Positions 12,954-20,733 of a stretch of 20,994 bases of DNA are shown in pieces. The position numbers and the translations under genes were made by a program. The stretch comes from an uncultured bacterium (GTDB lineage: Bacteria; Bacteroidota; Bacteroidia; Bacteroidales; Bacteroidaceae): positions 1-20,994 of the forward strand of contig CAJMQT010000026.1 of NCBI GenBank assembly GCA_905215655.1. Reading direction: 5' to 3'. Below the pieces are notes generated by a model. It was not told the origin of the DNA, ran no database searches, and saw nothing but the letters and a program-made list of their open reading frames with translations. Every line of letters starts with the position of its first letter. The first letter of the stretch is position 1.

Positions 12954-12981
12954 CCTCCCCTCGGGGAGGTCAGGAGGGGGC
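12954..12981 (-). repeat. 28-bp C-rich hairpin element, copy 3 (after the peptidase gene)
   Basis: This is the exact reverse complement of the copy at 11906-11933. On the minus strand it starts 25 bases beyond the stop codon of the cysteine peptidase gene and so lies in the 3' untranslated part of its transcript, before the HAD gene. Confidence 0.85.
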
Positions 12982-13006
12982 TGTGGGGTGCTTGTCAGCT
13001 GTCTTA

Positions 13007-14020
13007 TTACCTCTTCATCACCACCGCAACGGTCTTCATGCGCAGGTAATCCTCCGACATAAACATCAGTCCGTGGTACGGATTGTCCGTGCCCCACGAG
13101 TTTTTGCAGATGAAGTAACGCCTGCCGCTGCTGTCGCGTGCAATGCCTATCAGCGCCATGCAATGGTCGTCGGTGGTCCGGAAGGTCTCGAAGGCGCGCT
13201 GACGAGCCTCCTGCGTTACCTTGAAATCATCTTTGTCGAGGCGCGCTGTGCCCTTTTTGAATGAAAATCCCGGTTCGCTTATGTCGCCCTCCCAACACAC
13301 GCTGCGTCCCGAGCGCAGAGCCGTCTCGACGCGTCTTATCATCGTGTCCAGCGGCACGTTCAGGAAGCGGCAGTCCTCACGGTTGTCCGGCACGTCGAGG
13401 ATGACCTCTTCGTAAAACGGCTTATGCGTAAAACTGGTCAGCGAGACGTATTCACCCTCGGCGCAAACGCTGTGTGCAAACTCCTTCGGCGTGTACTCGG
13501 CGCGGTACATATAGACGTGCCTGGGCAGCGGGCGGACAGCCTCGTCGAGCATGTCTGCCGCCTGTTGCCGCAGACGGTCCATGCCGGTACGGTTGGCGGC
13601 GGCGTTGCGTGCCAGTCTGCCGATGCGCCGCGCCACCACGTTGAAGTTGGCGTCCGTGCGGTAAGAGTCGTATGGCACCAGTCCGTTCCGCATTATCGCG
13701 CTGATCAGCATCGGCGCCATGCCGCGCATCGAGACGTCCCGTGCGCTCCTTGTAAGATAGAGCTTCTCCGCCTGTTCCGTCAGAACGGTTCGTGCCACGT
13801 ATGCCGCCGAGAGGTTTACCGAGTCGCCCGTCATGATCCGGTCGCTCTCTATCGTCGCGAGCATGGCGTAGACCCAGCACAGCGGGCTGCGCCCCTGATC
13901 CTTTACGGGCGTTGTCCTGTTGATTGTCTCGATGGTGAATGTCTCTTGTCGCTCCGTCTTCCGCTCGCCGCACGACGATAGGATGACAGCCGAGAGTATT
14001 ATAAGGGCAGAATATTTCAT
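13007..14020 (-). CDS. Papain-like (C1 family) cysteine peptidase lipoprotein
   Basis: The 337-residue protein starts MKYSALIILS and has a lipoprotein signal ending in LSSC, with the lipidated Cys at 17, so it should be anchored to a membrane facing the periplasm or cell surface. Papain-type residues are present: Gln42 and catalytic Cys48 in VKDQGRSPLCWVYA, His286 in DDHCMALIG, and Asn307 in CKNSWG. The ending GLMFMSEDYL resembles bleomycin hydrolase/aminopeptidase C relatives, but it is shorter than those (about 440 residues) and those are cytosolic. The frame is open 13 codons further upstream, but a perfect promoter lies there, so 14020 is the start. The substrate is unknown; host or dietary peptides are possible for a gut or oral bacterium, which is inference. 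Confidence 0.87.
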   Translation of the reverse strand: MKYSALIILSAVILSSCGERKTERQETFTIETINRTTPVKDQGRSPLCWVYAMLATIESDRIMTGDSVNLSAAYVARTVLTEQAEKLYLTRSARDVSMRGMAPMLISAIMRNGLVPYDSYRTDANFNVVARRIGRLARNAAANRTGMDRLRQQAADMLDEAVRPLPRHVYMYRAEYTPKEFAHSVCAEGEYVSLTSFTHKPFYEEVILDVPDNREDCRFLNVPLDTMIRRVETALRSGRSVCWEGDISEPGFSFKKGTARLDKDDFKVTQEARQRAFETFRTTDDHCMALIGIARDSSGRRYFICKNSWGTDNPYHGLMFMSEDYLRMKTVAVVMKR

Positions 14021-14025
14021 GGCTG

Positions 14026-14056
14026 CAAAGGTAAGAAAATAATGCAAAATAACAAA
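14026..14056 (-). promoter_or_regulatory. Promoter of the peptidase gene, placed for leaderless mRNA
   Basis: On the minus strand TTTG (14056-14053), a 19-base spacer, and TACCTTTG (14033-14026) match the Bacteroidetes consensus exactly. Only five bases (CAGCC) separate the -7 box from the ATG at 14020, so the RNA should begin at, or one or two bases before, the start codon. Confidence 0.75.
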
Positions 14057-14177
14057 CAACAGTCACGCCACCTTCCGCCCTACGGCAACTGACGCTGCGC
14101 ACCTGTGCCGGAAGGCACGATTTTGTTACGATCTGTTACATTATCACTATACATTCCTTACAGTTTTCATCGGCAAG

Positions 14178-14309
14178 GCGCCGTTTTCCAAAAGGCGGTC
14201 TTTCAGCGTGCAAAAGGTAAGCTTTTGGCGTGTAAAAGACCGTCTTTTGCAACGCAAAAAGCATGCTTTCAAATTGTAAGAAGCCGCCTCTTGCAAGCAC
14301 GTTAATTTT
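14178..14309. repeat. Decayed second array of the 22-bp repeat
   Basis: Units beginning at 14200, 14222, 14244, 14266 and 14288 keep the exact 22-base period and the pattern CTTTY-N7-AAAAG-N5, with growing divergence rightward. A partial unit precedes them (14178-14199), ending in AAAAGGCGGT; a near-identical AAAGGCGGT also precedes the array at 8560. The linkers GTAAG and ACCGT match the GTAAC and ACCGC linkers of the first array. Confidence 0.75.
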
Positions 14310-14382
14310 GTAAAAAAGTTCAAATTATAAATAATTTAGATAATAAAGTAAGCGAAAGGGGCTTTATTTAAGGAATTCTGAT

Positions 14383-14390
14383 TAAATTTG
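14383..14390 (+). promoter_or_regulatory. -7 element of the envelope operon
   Basis: TAAATTTG matches TAnnTTTG. The expected -33 position (around 14360) has only GGGCTTTA, so the match is one-sided. The box excludes the upstream TTG at 14388 as a start codon and leaves a leader of about 20 bases before the ATG at 14418. Confidence 0.5.
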
Positions 14391-14417
14391 CAACTAAAAA
14401 TTCAAAAAACGCGAAGA

Positions 14418-15881
14418 ATGAAAAGGATTATAAAACCTTTTGTCATAATGTTTTCGGCGGTAATGCTTGCGGCGTCATGCCTCAGCGATGACACCGAGAC
14501 AGACATAACCTATTATAACGACACGGCTATAACCTCATTCTCTTTGGGCACGCTCAAACGCTATCTCACAACCAAAGCGAAGACGCAATTCAACGAAGAC
14601 GGCACGCCGAAAGACAGTATCTACACCGTCAGCGTGACCGGAAGCAAATATAAATTCTACATCGACCAGATAGGAAGAAAGATATATAACACCGACTCGC
14701 TGCCGCAGAATACGGACGCGGCGCACGTGTTATGCTCGGTAAACACCAAGAACAACGGGTTTGTCGTGGTGAAAGATATGGAGAGCGACACGCTGAGATA
14801 TTTCAGCGAGAGCGACTCGATAGACTTCACCAAGCCGCGCGAGTTCCGTGTCTACGCATCGTCCGGCGTCGCCTACCGCAACTACACGGTCGAGGTGAAC
14901 GTGCATAAGGAAGACCCCGACTCGTTCCGCTGGAACACCGCCGGCACCTGTCCCGACGCCATGCGCATGCAAGGCATGAAGGCGCTGACCTTCAACGACA
15001 AGATAATACTCTGCGGCACCGACGGCAGCAAGACGTCACTCTACACCACGTCGACCGACGGCGCATCGTCATGGACGGCAGTCACGACCAACATAACGCT
15101 CGACGCGCAAGCCTGCCGGAGCATGACGGCGCACGGAAACCTGCTCTTCACCGTCAGCGGAGGCAAACTCATAGTGTCAACCGACGGACAGACGTGGCAT
15201 GACGCGAGCATGATCAACGGCATGGCCGACCTCGACACGCCGAGCCGACTGATAGGCTCGGCAGGCATGAAGCTGTACGCCCTTGACGCCGCAGGCAACA
15301 TGGTAAGCTCCGAAATCAACGGCGCCGCATGGCAGACGGAGAAGATCAGCGGTGATAAAGCCGACCTGCCGACAGACAACATCTGTCTTGCATCGGTGCC
15401 GCTCGCCACAGACAAAAACTCGGCACGCGTCATAATGACCGGCACACGCAGACTCGAGACCTATCCCGAAGACTCTGTCGCAACGGTATGGAACAAGATT
15501 GAAGAATACGCCGAAGGCTCGCAAGAGCATGGATGGATGTCCTGCAACGAGCAGAGCAGATACCAGCTGCCGCGCCTTGCCAACCTTAAAATGACGAAAT
15601 ACGGCGACCTGCTCGTGGCTATCGGCGGCAAGGGCGAAGGCACAAGCACAGCCGAAGCATTCTCGCAGATATACGTCAGCCGGGACAACGGACTGACATG
15701 GCACGCCGACGACAGATACGTGCTGCCCGAAGACTTCACCAACAACGGCAGCAACCTCTGCGCAATAACCGCAGACAAAGACAATTTCCTCTGGATAATC
15801 TGCGGCGGCAACGGCACCGTATGGCGCGGACGACTGAATAAACTCGGATGGAAAGACCCGCAAACGTCTTTCGACAAATAA
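14418..15881 (+). CDS. Lipoprotein with DUF6242-like N-domain and BNR-type propeller
   Basis: This 487-residue protein has a lipoprotein signal (MKRIIKPFVI to LAASC, lipid Cys at 21). Acidic residues follow the Cys (LSDDTETD), similar to the Bacteroidetes signal for surface exposure. The N-domain (about 30-165) resembles what is annotated as DUF6242. The C-terminal part looks like a beta-propeller with Asp-box repeats S-x-D-x-G-x-x-W: STDGASSW (212-219), STDGQTW (254-260) and SRDNGLTW (421-428). Asp boxes occur in sialidases and other propellers, but I see no sialidase Arg triad, so no enzyme function is claimed. The gene heads the operon; the next starts 27 bases after its stop. Its role beside the BAM genes is unknown. 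Confidence 0.8.
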   Translation: MKRIIKPFVIMFSAVMLAASCLSDDTETDITYYNDTAITSFSLGTLKRYLTTKAKTQFNEDGTPKDSIYTVSVTGSKYKFYIDQIGRKIYNTDSLPQNTDAAHVLCSVNTKNNGFVVVKDMESDTLRYFSESDSIDFTKPREFRVYASSGVAYRNYTVEVNVHKEDPDSFRWNTAGTCPDAMRMQGMKALTFNDKIILCGTDGSKTSLYTTSTDGASSWTAVTTNITLDAQACRSMTAHGNLLFTVSGGKLIVSTDGQTWHDASMINGMADLDTPSRLIGSAGMKLYALDAAGNMVSSEINGAAWQTEKISGDKADLPTDNICLASVPLATDKNSARVIMTGTRRLETYPEDSVATVWNKIEEYAEGSQEHGWMSCNEQSRYQLPRLANLKMTKYGDLLVAIGGKGEGTSTAEAFSQIYVSRDNGLTWHADDRYVLPEDFTNNGSNLCAITADKDNFLWIICGGNGTVWRGRLNKLGWKDPQTSFDK

Positions 15882-15908
15882 ACCTACAATAACCTGCAAC
15901 ACCCCTGA

Positions 15909-16592
15909 ATGATGAGAGCTTTCCTGCTATGCGCACTCCTTTCACTCGTACCCTGCGGCATGATGGCGCAGGACGACTACGAGTATAAGATGGAAATAGG
16001 CGCCGGCGTGGGAATGATGAGCTATCAGGGCGACTTCAACGGCAGCGTGACAAAGAACATGCAGGCAGTAACGTCAGTCGTGCTGCGACGCGTCTTCAAC
16101 CCCTACATGGGGCTGAAGCTCGACCTCTCGTTCGGCAAAATCAAAGGCAGCTCCGCCAACGTGGACACTTGGTACCCCGAGTTTCACGACAATCCCGTGG
16201 AGTTTAACAACACGCTTACCGACGTAAGCCTCACCTACGAATACAACTTCTGGCCTTACGGCACGGGGCGCGAATACCGCGGAGCAAAACGCCTGACACC
16301 ATTTATCTTCCTCGGCATAGGCGCGACATACGCCAAAGCCGACGACGAAAGCGTCTTCACGGCTAACGTACCCATCGGAGCCGGCGTGAAATACAAGCTC
16401 AACTCACGCCTGAACCTCGGCGTGGAATGGGCGATGCACTTCTCCCTGAGCGACAAGCTCGACGGCGTTGAAGACCCGTATTACGTCAAAAGCTCGGGTC
16501 TCTTCAAAAACACCGACTGCTACTCAATGCTGAGGCTGACGCTCACTTACAGCTTCATGGCGAAATGTAAAATATGTAACAAAGATGACTGA
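15909..16592 (+). CDS. Outer-membrane beta-barrel protein, DUF6089-like
   Basis: The 227-residue protein has an N-terminal signal peptide (MMRAFLLCALLSLVPCGMMA, cleavage probably just before QDD). Alternating hydrophobic strands rich in Gly, Tyr and Phe follow (YKMEIGAGVGMMSYQGDFNG, TPFIFLGIGATYA, VPIGAGVKYKL, LNLGVEWAMHF, MLRLTLTYSF), the pattern of a small outer-membrane barrel of about eight strands. I recall the DUF6089 family directly upstream of uppS and bamA in many Bacteroidetes, which fits here. The stop overlaps the uppS start by eight bases (ATGACTGA), so the two are translationally coupled. The start could be Met1 or Met2. The function is unknown; a structural or assembly role at the outer membrane is plausible from position alone. 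Confidence 0.82.
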   Translation: MMRAFLLCALLSLVPCGMMAQDDYEYKMEIGAGVGMMSYQGDFNGSVTKNMQAVTSVVLRRVFNPYMGLKLDLSFGKIKGSSANVDTWYPEFHDNPVEFNNTLTDVSLTYEYNFWPYGTGREYRGAKRLTPFIFLGIGATYAKADDESVFTANVPIGAGVKYKLNSRLNLGVEWAMHFSLSDKLDGVEDPYYVKSSGLFKNTDCYSMLRLTLTYSFMAKCKICNKDD

Positions 16593-17325
16593 CACACCTA
16601 TCGATATGAAACGCATACCGCGCCACATCGCAATAATAATGGACGGCAACGGACGTTGGGCGACAGAGCGGGGCAAAGAACGCAGCTACGGACATCAGGC
16701 AGGCGTAGAGACTGTAAGACGGATAACGTCCGAATGTACGCGACTCGGAGTGAAATACCTGACGCTATACACCTTCTCGACCGAAAACTGGAACCGTCCC
16801 GCCGACGAGGTGGCGGCACTGATGGGGCTCGTACTCACATCTCTTGAAGACGAAATCTTCATGAAAAACAACGTGCGTTTCCGCGTGATAGGCGACCTCG
16901 GGCGGCTGCCCGCCGAAGTGCAGGCAAAGTTGCAGGAAACGATGGACCACACCCGCGACAACGACTCCATGACAATGGTCGTGGCGCTGAGCTACTCATC
17001 AAAGTGGGAAATCACCAATGCAGTAAAGGAAATAGCCGCCAAGGCGAAGTCGGGAGAGATCAATGTCGACGACATCGACGAACAGACCGTCGACCGTCAC
17101 ATGCAGACCAACTTCATGCCCGACCCCGAGCTGCTTATCCGCACCGGCGGAGAGCTGCGCATCTCCAACTACCTGCTCTGGCAGATAGCTTACTCCGAAC
17201 TCTATTTTTGTGATACATACTGGCCCGATTTCAACGAGGCACATCTGAGAAAGGCTATTGCCGACTATCAAAACAGACAACGACGTTTCGGCAAAACAGA
17301 AGCACAAGTCGAGAACAATGATTAA
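16585..17325 (+). CDS. uppS: Isoprenyl transferase (undecaprenyl diphosphate synthase)
   Basis: This cytosolic cis-prenyltransferase extends farnesyl diphosphate with isopentenyl units to make the C55 lipid carrier used for peptidoglycan and surface polysaccharides. The 246-residue length is usual. Motifs in order: HIAIIMDGNGRWA with the metal-binding Asp20, GHQAG (36-40), TLYTFSTENWNRP, and DPELLIRTGGELRISNYLLWQ near the C-terminus with the diphosphate-binding Arg residues. The TGGE at this site is usually TSGE, a mild variation. The start ATG at 16585 overlaps the preceding stop; an internal Met at residue 8 (MKRIPRH) is an alternative. The bamA gene begins at or just past its stop. Confidence 0.97.
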   Translation: MTDTPIDMKRIPRHIAIIMDGNGRWATERGKERSYGHQAGVETVRRITSECTRLGVKYLTLYTFSTENWNRPADEVAALMGLVLTSLEDEIFMKNNVRFRVIGDLGRLPAEVQAKLQETMDHTRDNDSMTMVVALSYSSKWEITNAVKEIAAKAKSGEINVDDIDEQTVDRHMQTNFMPDPELLIRTGGELRISNYLLWQIAYSELYFCDTYWPDFNEAHLRKAIADYQNRQRRFGKTEAQVENND

Positions 17326-17347
17326 TTCAAGAAAACAAACAGACACA

Positions 17348-19963
17348 ATGAACAAAGGCATAGGATACATCGCACTGCTCGCGGCGCTGCTATTCAGCAT
17401 CACGACAGCCGCACAGGAAAAGATTGTAAACCCCGACATATCTTATGCCGGAACGCCACGCACATACAAACTCGGCGGAATAGCCGTGTCCGGAGTGGAC
17501 GGATACGAGGACTACATGCTCGCAAGCATATCCGGACTCACCGTCGGACAAGAGCTGGACGTGCCCGGACAGGACATCTCCGACGCCGTAAAGAGATATT
17601 GGAACCATGGTCTCTTCTCCAAATGTCAAATCGCTGCCGACTCGATTGTCGGTGAGAAAATATACCTGCACTTCTATCTCGCGCTGCGTCCGCGTGTCTC
17701 CGAAATCAACTACGTCGGTCTGAAAAAGTCGGAAAGAGAAGACATGGAGGCTAAACTCGGACTGCTCAAAGGCAGCCAGATAACCCCCAACATGATAGAC
17801 CGCGCCAAGACGCTCGCAAAAAACTACTTTGACGACAAAGGATACAAGAACGCCGACATCAACATTCAGCAGCGCGACGACGTCACAAACGCCAATCATG
17901 TGATACTGGACGTCATCATCGACAAGAAGGAAAAGATGAAGGTGCGCACCATAACGATTGAAGGTAACGAAAACCTGAAAGACTCTAAAATCAAAGGAGG
18001 ACTGTTCAAGAAAGGTGCTTTCGCCAAAACGCACGAGGCAGGAAAGCTCTCCTCTTTCCTCAAATCAAAGAAGTTTACCGATGAAAGATACAAGACGGAC
18101 AAGCAGAACCTTATCGACAAATACAACGAACTGGGTTACCGCGACGCCGTAATACTTGAAGACAGCGTATGGAACGTTGACGACAAGCACGTCAATATAT
18201 ATATAAAGGTGGAAGAAGGAAAGAAATATTACGTCCGCAACATCACGTGGGTGGGCAACACAATCTTCACCACCGACTACCTGAGCCGGCTCCTCGGCAT
18301 GAAGAAAGGTGACGTATATAACCAGAAATTGATGAACAAACGCCTCTCGGAAGATGACGACGCCGTGGGCAACGAATACTGGAACAGGGGCTATCTCTTC
18401 TATAATCTGCAACCGACGGAAATCAATATCGTGGGTGACTCGATAGACCTTGAAATGCGAATAATGGAAGGACGTCAGGCACACATCGACCATGTGCGCA
18501 TCAACGGCAACACCCGCTTGTATGAAAACGTCGTGCGTCGAGAGCTGAGAACAAAGCCGGGAGACCTCTTCTCGAAAGAAGCGCTGCAACGTTCGGCGCG
18601 TGAGCTCGCCTCAATGGGTCACTTCGATCCGGAGCAGGTCAACCCTGACGTAAAGCCGAACTATGAAAACGGAACCGTAGACATCAACTGGGACCTCGTT
18701 CAGAAGTCAAACGACCAGATTGAGTTCTCGCTCGTTTGGGGACAGACGGGTGTCATCGGACGCATCGGTTTGAATCTTAACAACTTCTCGATGGCTAACC
18801 TCTTCAACAAGAACAAGGAGCACCGGGGCATAATGCCGGTGGGCGACGGCGAGGTGCTTTCACTCGGAGCACAGACCAACGGAACGTATTATCAGTCGTA
18901 CAATGCCTCTTATTCAACGGCATGGTTCGGCGGAAAACGTCCTATCCAGTTCACCGTCGGCACGTATTTCTCAAAGCAGACCGACGTGTCGAGCAACTAT
19001 TACAACAGCGGCTACATGAATAATTATTATAACTATCTTTACGGATACGGAAACAGCTATAACAATTATTATGAGAATTATTATGATCCCGACAAATACG
19101 TCAAGCTCTTCGGCGTTTCGATAGGCTGGGGTAAGCGTCTCCGCTGGCCTGACGACTACTTCCAGTTGTCGGTCGAGCTTGCTTACCAACGTTACATGTT
19201 GAAGAACTGGCAGTACTTTATCGTGACCAATGGAAACTGCAACAACCTCAACCTTGGCATCACATTGTCGCGTACTTCTACGGACAACCAGCTCTTCCCG
19301 CGCCGCGGTTCGGAGTTCATGGCATCGGTAACGCTCACTCCGCCTTGGTCGGCATTCGATCATAAGAACTACGCCAACCTTGCAAACAATCCTCAATCGC
19401 CCACTTATACGGACGAGCAGCAGGAGAAATACCGCTGGGTTGAATATCATAAATGGAAGTTCCGTTCGAAGACTTACACCGCGCTGACCAACGGACAGAA
19501 ATGTTTCGTGCTCATGACGCGCGTCGAGTTCGGTCTGTTAGGCTCTTACAACAAGCACAAGAAGTCGCCGTTCGAGACATATTACATGGGTGGTGACGGT
19601 ATGAGCGGCTACTCGACGGGCTATGCCGAGGAGACAATCGGACTGCGCGGTTACGACAACGGAAGCCTCACTCCCTATGGCTACGAGGGTTACGCCTATG
19701 ACCGTTTCACCTTGGAGCTGCGCTATCCGTTCCTCTTGGGCAACACGACGATTTACGGTCTGACGTTCCTTGAAGCCGGTAACGCATGGAACGAGACGAA
19801 GAAGTTTAATCCCTTTGACATGAAGAGGTCGGCAGGTGTCGGCGTGCGCATCTTCCTTCCGATGGTCGGACTTATGGGTATCGACTATGCCTACGGCTTT
19901 GACAAGGTGTTCGGAAGCAAAGGCGGCGGACAGTTCCACTTCATTTTGGGACAAGAGTTTTAA
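17348..19963 (+). CDS. bamA: Outer membrane assembly protein BamA (Omp85)
   Basis: BamA folds and inserts beta-barrel proteins into the outer membrane. The start at 17348 gives a clean signal peptide (MNKGIGYIALLAALLFSITTAAQ) and 871 residues; an ATG at 17318 that overlaps the uppS stop is the alternative. POTRA repeats occupy roughly residues 45-435 (visible cores such as MKVRTITIEGNENL, KYYVRNITWVGNTIF and HIDHVRINGNTRLYENVVRREL). The C-terminal barrel follows and ends in FHFILGQEF, with a terminal aromatic residue as in outer-membrane barrels. The L6-loop motif is LRGYDNG (Arg767-Gly-Tyr), matching the family's VRGF/Y. Residues 548-580 are a Tyr/Asn-rich loop with 13 Tyr and 9 Asn in 33. 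The length exceeds E. coli BamA (810) mainly through such loops. Confidence 0.96.
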   Translation: MNKGIGYIALLAALLFSITTAAQEKIVNPDISYAGTPRTYKLGGIAVSGVDGYEDYMLASISGLTVGQELDVPGQDISDAVKRYWNHGLFSKCQIAADSIVGEKIYLHFYLALRPRVSEINYVGLKKSEREDMEAKLGLLKGSQITPNMIDRAKTLAKNYFDDKGYKNADINIQQRDDVTNANHVILDVIIDKKEKMKVRTITIEGNENLKDSKIKGGLFKKGAFAKTHEAGKLSSFLKSKKFTDERYKTDKQNLIDKYNELGYRDAVILEDSVWNVDDKHVNIYIKVEEGKKYYVRNITWVGNTIFTTDYLSRLLGMKKGDVYNQKLMNKRLSEDDDAVGNEYWNRGYLFYNLQPTEINIVGDSIDLEMRIMEGRQAHIDHVRINGNTRLYENVVRRELRTKPGDLFSKEALQRSARELASMGHFDPEQVNPDVKPNYENGTVDINWDLVQKSNDQIEFSLVWGQTGVIGRIGLNLNNFSMANLFNKNKEHRGIMPVGDGEVLSLGAQTNGTYYQSYNASYSTAWFGGKRPIQFTVGTYFSKQTDVSSNYYNSGYMNNYYNYLYGYGNSYNNYYENYYDPDKYVKLFGVSIGWGKRLRWPDDYFQLSVELAYQRYMLKNWQYFIVTNGNCNNLNLGITLSRTSTDNQLFPRRGSEFMASVTLTPPWSAFDHKNYANLANNPQSPTYTDEQQEKYRWVEYHKWKFRSKTYTALTNGQKCFVLMTRVEFGLLGSYNKHKKSPFETYYMGGDGMSGYSTGYAEETIGLRGYDNGSLTPYGYEGYAYDRFTLELRYPFLLGNTTIYGLTFLEAGNAWNETKKFNPFDMKRSAGVGVRIFLPMVGLMGIDYAYGFDKVFGSKGGGQFHFILGQEF

Positions 19964-19967
19964 TCAG

Positions 19968-20062
19968 TTAAGAATTAAAAATTAAGAATTAAGAAAATGT
20001 GCATTGCCGTTTTTAATCGGCAGCAGTATTTTTCTTAATTCTTAATTCCTAACTCTTAATTA
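19968..20062. repeat. Purine/pyrimidine-arm inverted repeat between bamA and the first ompH
   Basis: AATTAAGAATTAAGAAAA (19980-19997) pairs perfectly with 20030-20047, an 18-bp stem. An imperfect outer extension of TTAAGAATTA-type words reaches 19968 and 20062. Inside the loop TGCCG (20005-20009) pairs with CGGCA (20018-20022), so the hairpin has a GC tip on AT arms. It lies between bamA and the ompH start with no separate promoter seen. Confidence 0.8.
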
Positions 20063-20077
20063 TAAAAATATTTGATT

Positions 20078-20590
20078 ATGAGAAAGATATTGCTTGTTTT
20101 CGCAATGCTGGCAACGGCATTTACAGCGAGCGCACAGAAGTTTGCGCTTATCGACATGGAGTATATATTGAAGAATATTCCGGCTTACGAGCGTGCCAAC
20201 GAACAGCTCACGCAGGTTGGAAAGAAGTGGCAGGCCGAGATAGAAGCACTCAACACCGAGGCGCAGACCATGTATAAGAATTATCAGAACGAAGTGGTCT
20301 TCCTCTCGCAAGAGCAGAAAAAGGCGCGCCAAGAGGCGATAATGAACAAGGAAAAAGAGGCAAGCGACCTGAAGAAGAAGTACTTCGGACCGGAAGGAGA
20401 GCTCTTCAAGAAGCGCACCAGCCTGATGACGCCCATTCAGGAAGAGATTTACAACGCGGTGAAAGACATCGCCGACCTGCGCGGCTACTCGCTCGTGCTC
20501 GACCGTGCGTCAGACACCGGCATAATCTTCGGCTCTCCGAAAGTGGACATAAGCAACGAAGTGTTGAGCAAGTTGGGATATTCCAATTAA
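20078..20590 (+). CDS. Skp/OmpH-family periplasmic chaperone
   Basis: The 170-residue protein has a signal peptide (MRKILLVFAMLATAFTASAQ) and then the OmpH start FALIDMEYILKNIPAY, followed by a long charged helical region (about 38-115, rich in Glu, Lys and Gln) that forms the tentacle-like coiled coil in Skp, and a C-terminal return strand (YSLVLDRASDTGIIFGS). Skp holds unfolded outer-membrane proteins in the periplasm and hands them to the BAM complex, which fits its place after bamA. The ATG at 20078 is preferred over a TTG at 20072 because it begins the signal peptide. Bacteroidetes usually have two such genes in tandem, as here. Confidence 0.93.
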   Translation: MRKILLVFAMLATAFTASAQKFALIDMEYILKNIPAYERANEQLTQVGKKWQAEIEALNTEAQTMYKNYQNEVVFLSQEQKKARQEAIMNKEKEASDLKKKYFGPEGELFKKRTSLMTPIQEEIYNAVKDIADLRGYSLVLDRASDTGIIFGSPKVDISNEVLSKLGYSN

Positions 20591-20696
20591 TTAAGAATTA
20601 GGAATTAAAAGAATTAAGAATTATGAATTAAGAGTTAAGAAAAATACCGACGGGACATATTTCCTTATTTCTTAATTCTTCATTCTTAACTAAATA
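20589..20696. repeat. Purine/pyrimidine-arm inverted repeat between the two ompH genes
   Basis: A left arm of about 58 bases (20589-20646) is built from AATTAAG/GAATTA words, and a right arm (20659-20696) from CTTAATTC words; they pair imperfectly around a 12-base centre containing CCGACGG. It uses the same words as the element at 19968-20062, so the two may be copies. It lies directly after the first ompH stop. Confidence 0.7.
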
Positions 20697-20733
20697 AGTA
20701 TTAGAAAACAATAAATCAAAAAACAATAAAGAA

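Larger units (their letters stand above)
14060..14417. other. Divergent intergenic region between peptidase and lipoprotein genes
   Basis: No protein or RNA gene is visible. The region contains the decayed 22-bp repeat array (14178-14309) and the -7 element of the rightward operon (14383-14390). A second TAnnTTTG match, TAATTTTG at 14303-14310, falls at the end of the array and has no -33 partner. The rest is AT-rich without further structure that I can see. Confidence 0.6.

Noticed and set aside
11906..12981. Insertion sequence or MITE bounded by the 28-bp inverted copies
   Set aside because: The segment between copies 1 and 2 holds only a terminator, no transposase fragment or target-site duplication is visible, and copies 2 and 3 are in the same orientation around an intact HAD gene.
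13424..13981. Plus-strand frame of 185 codons opposite the peptidase gene
   Set aside because: The peptidase frame has a lipoprotein signal, all catalytic residues and a consensus promoter. The opposite frame has none of these.
17258..17347. Upstream TTG start for bamA
   Set aside because: It would put 30 polar residues before the signal peptide and overlap uppS by 68 bases. The ATG at 17348 (or 17318) is better.
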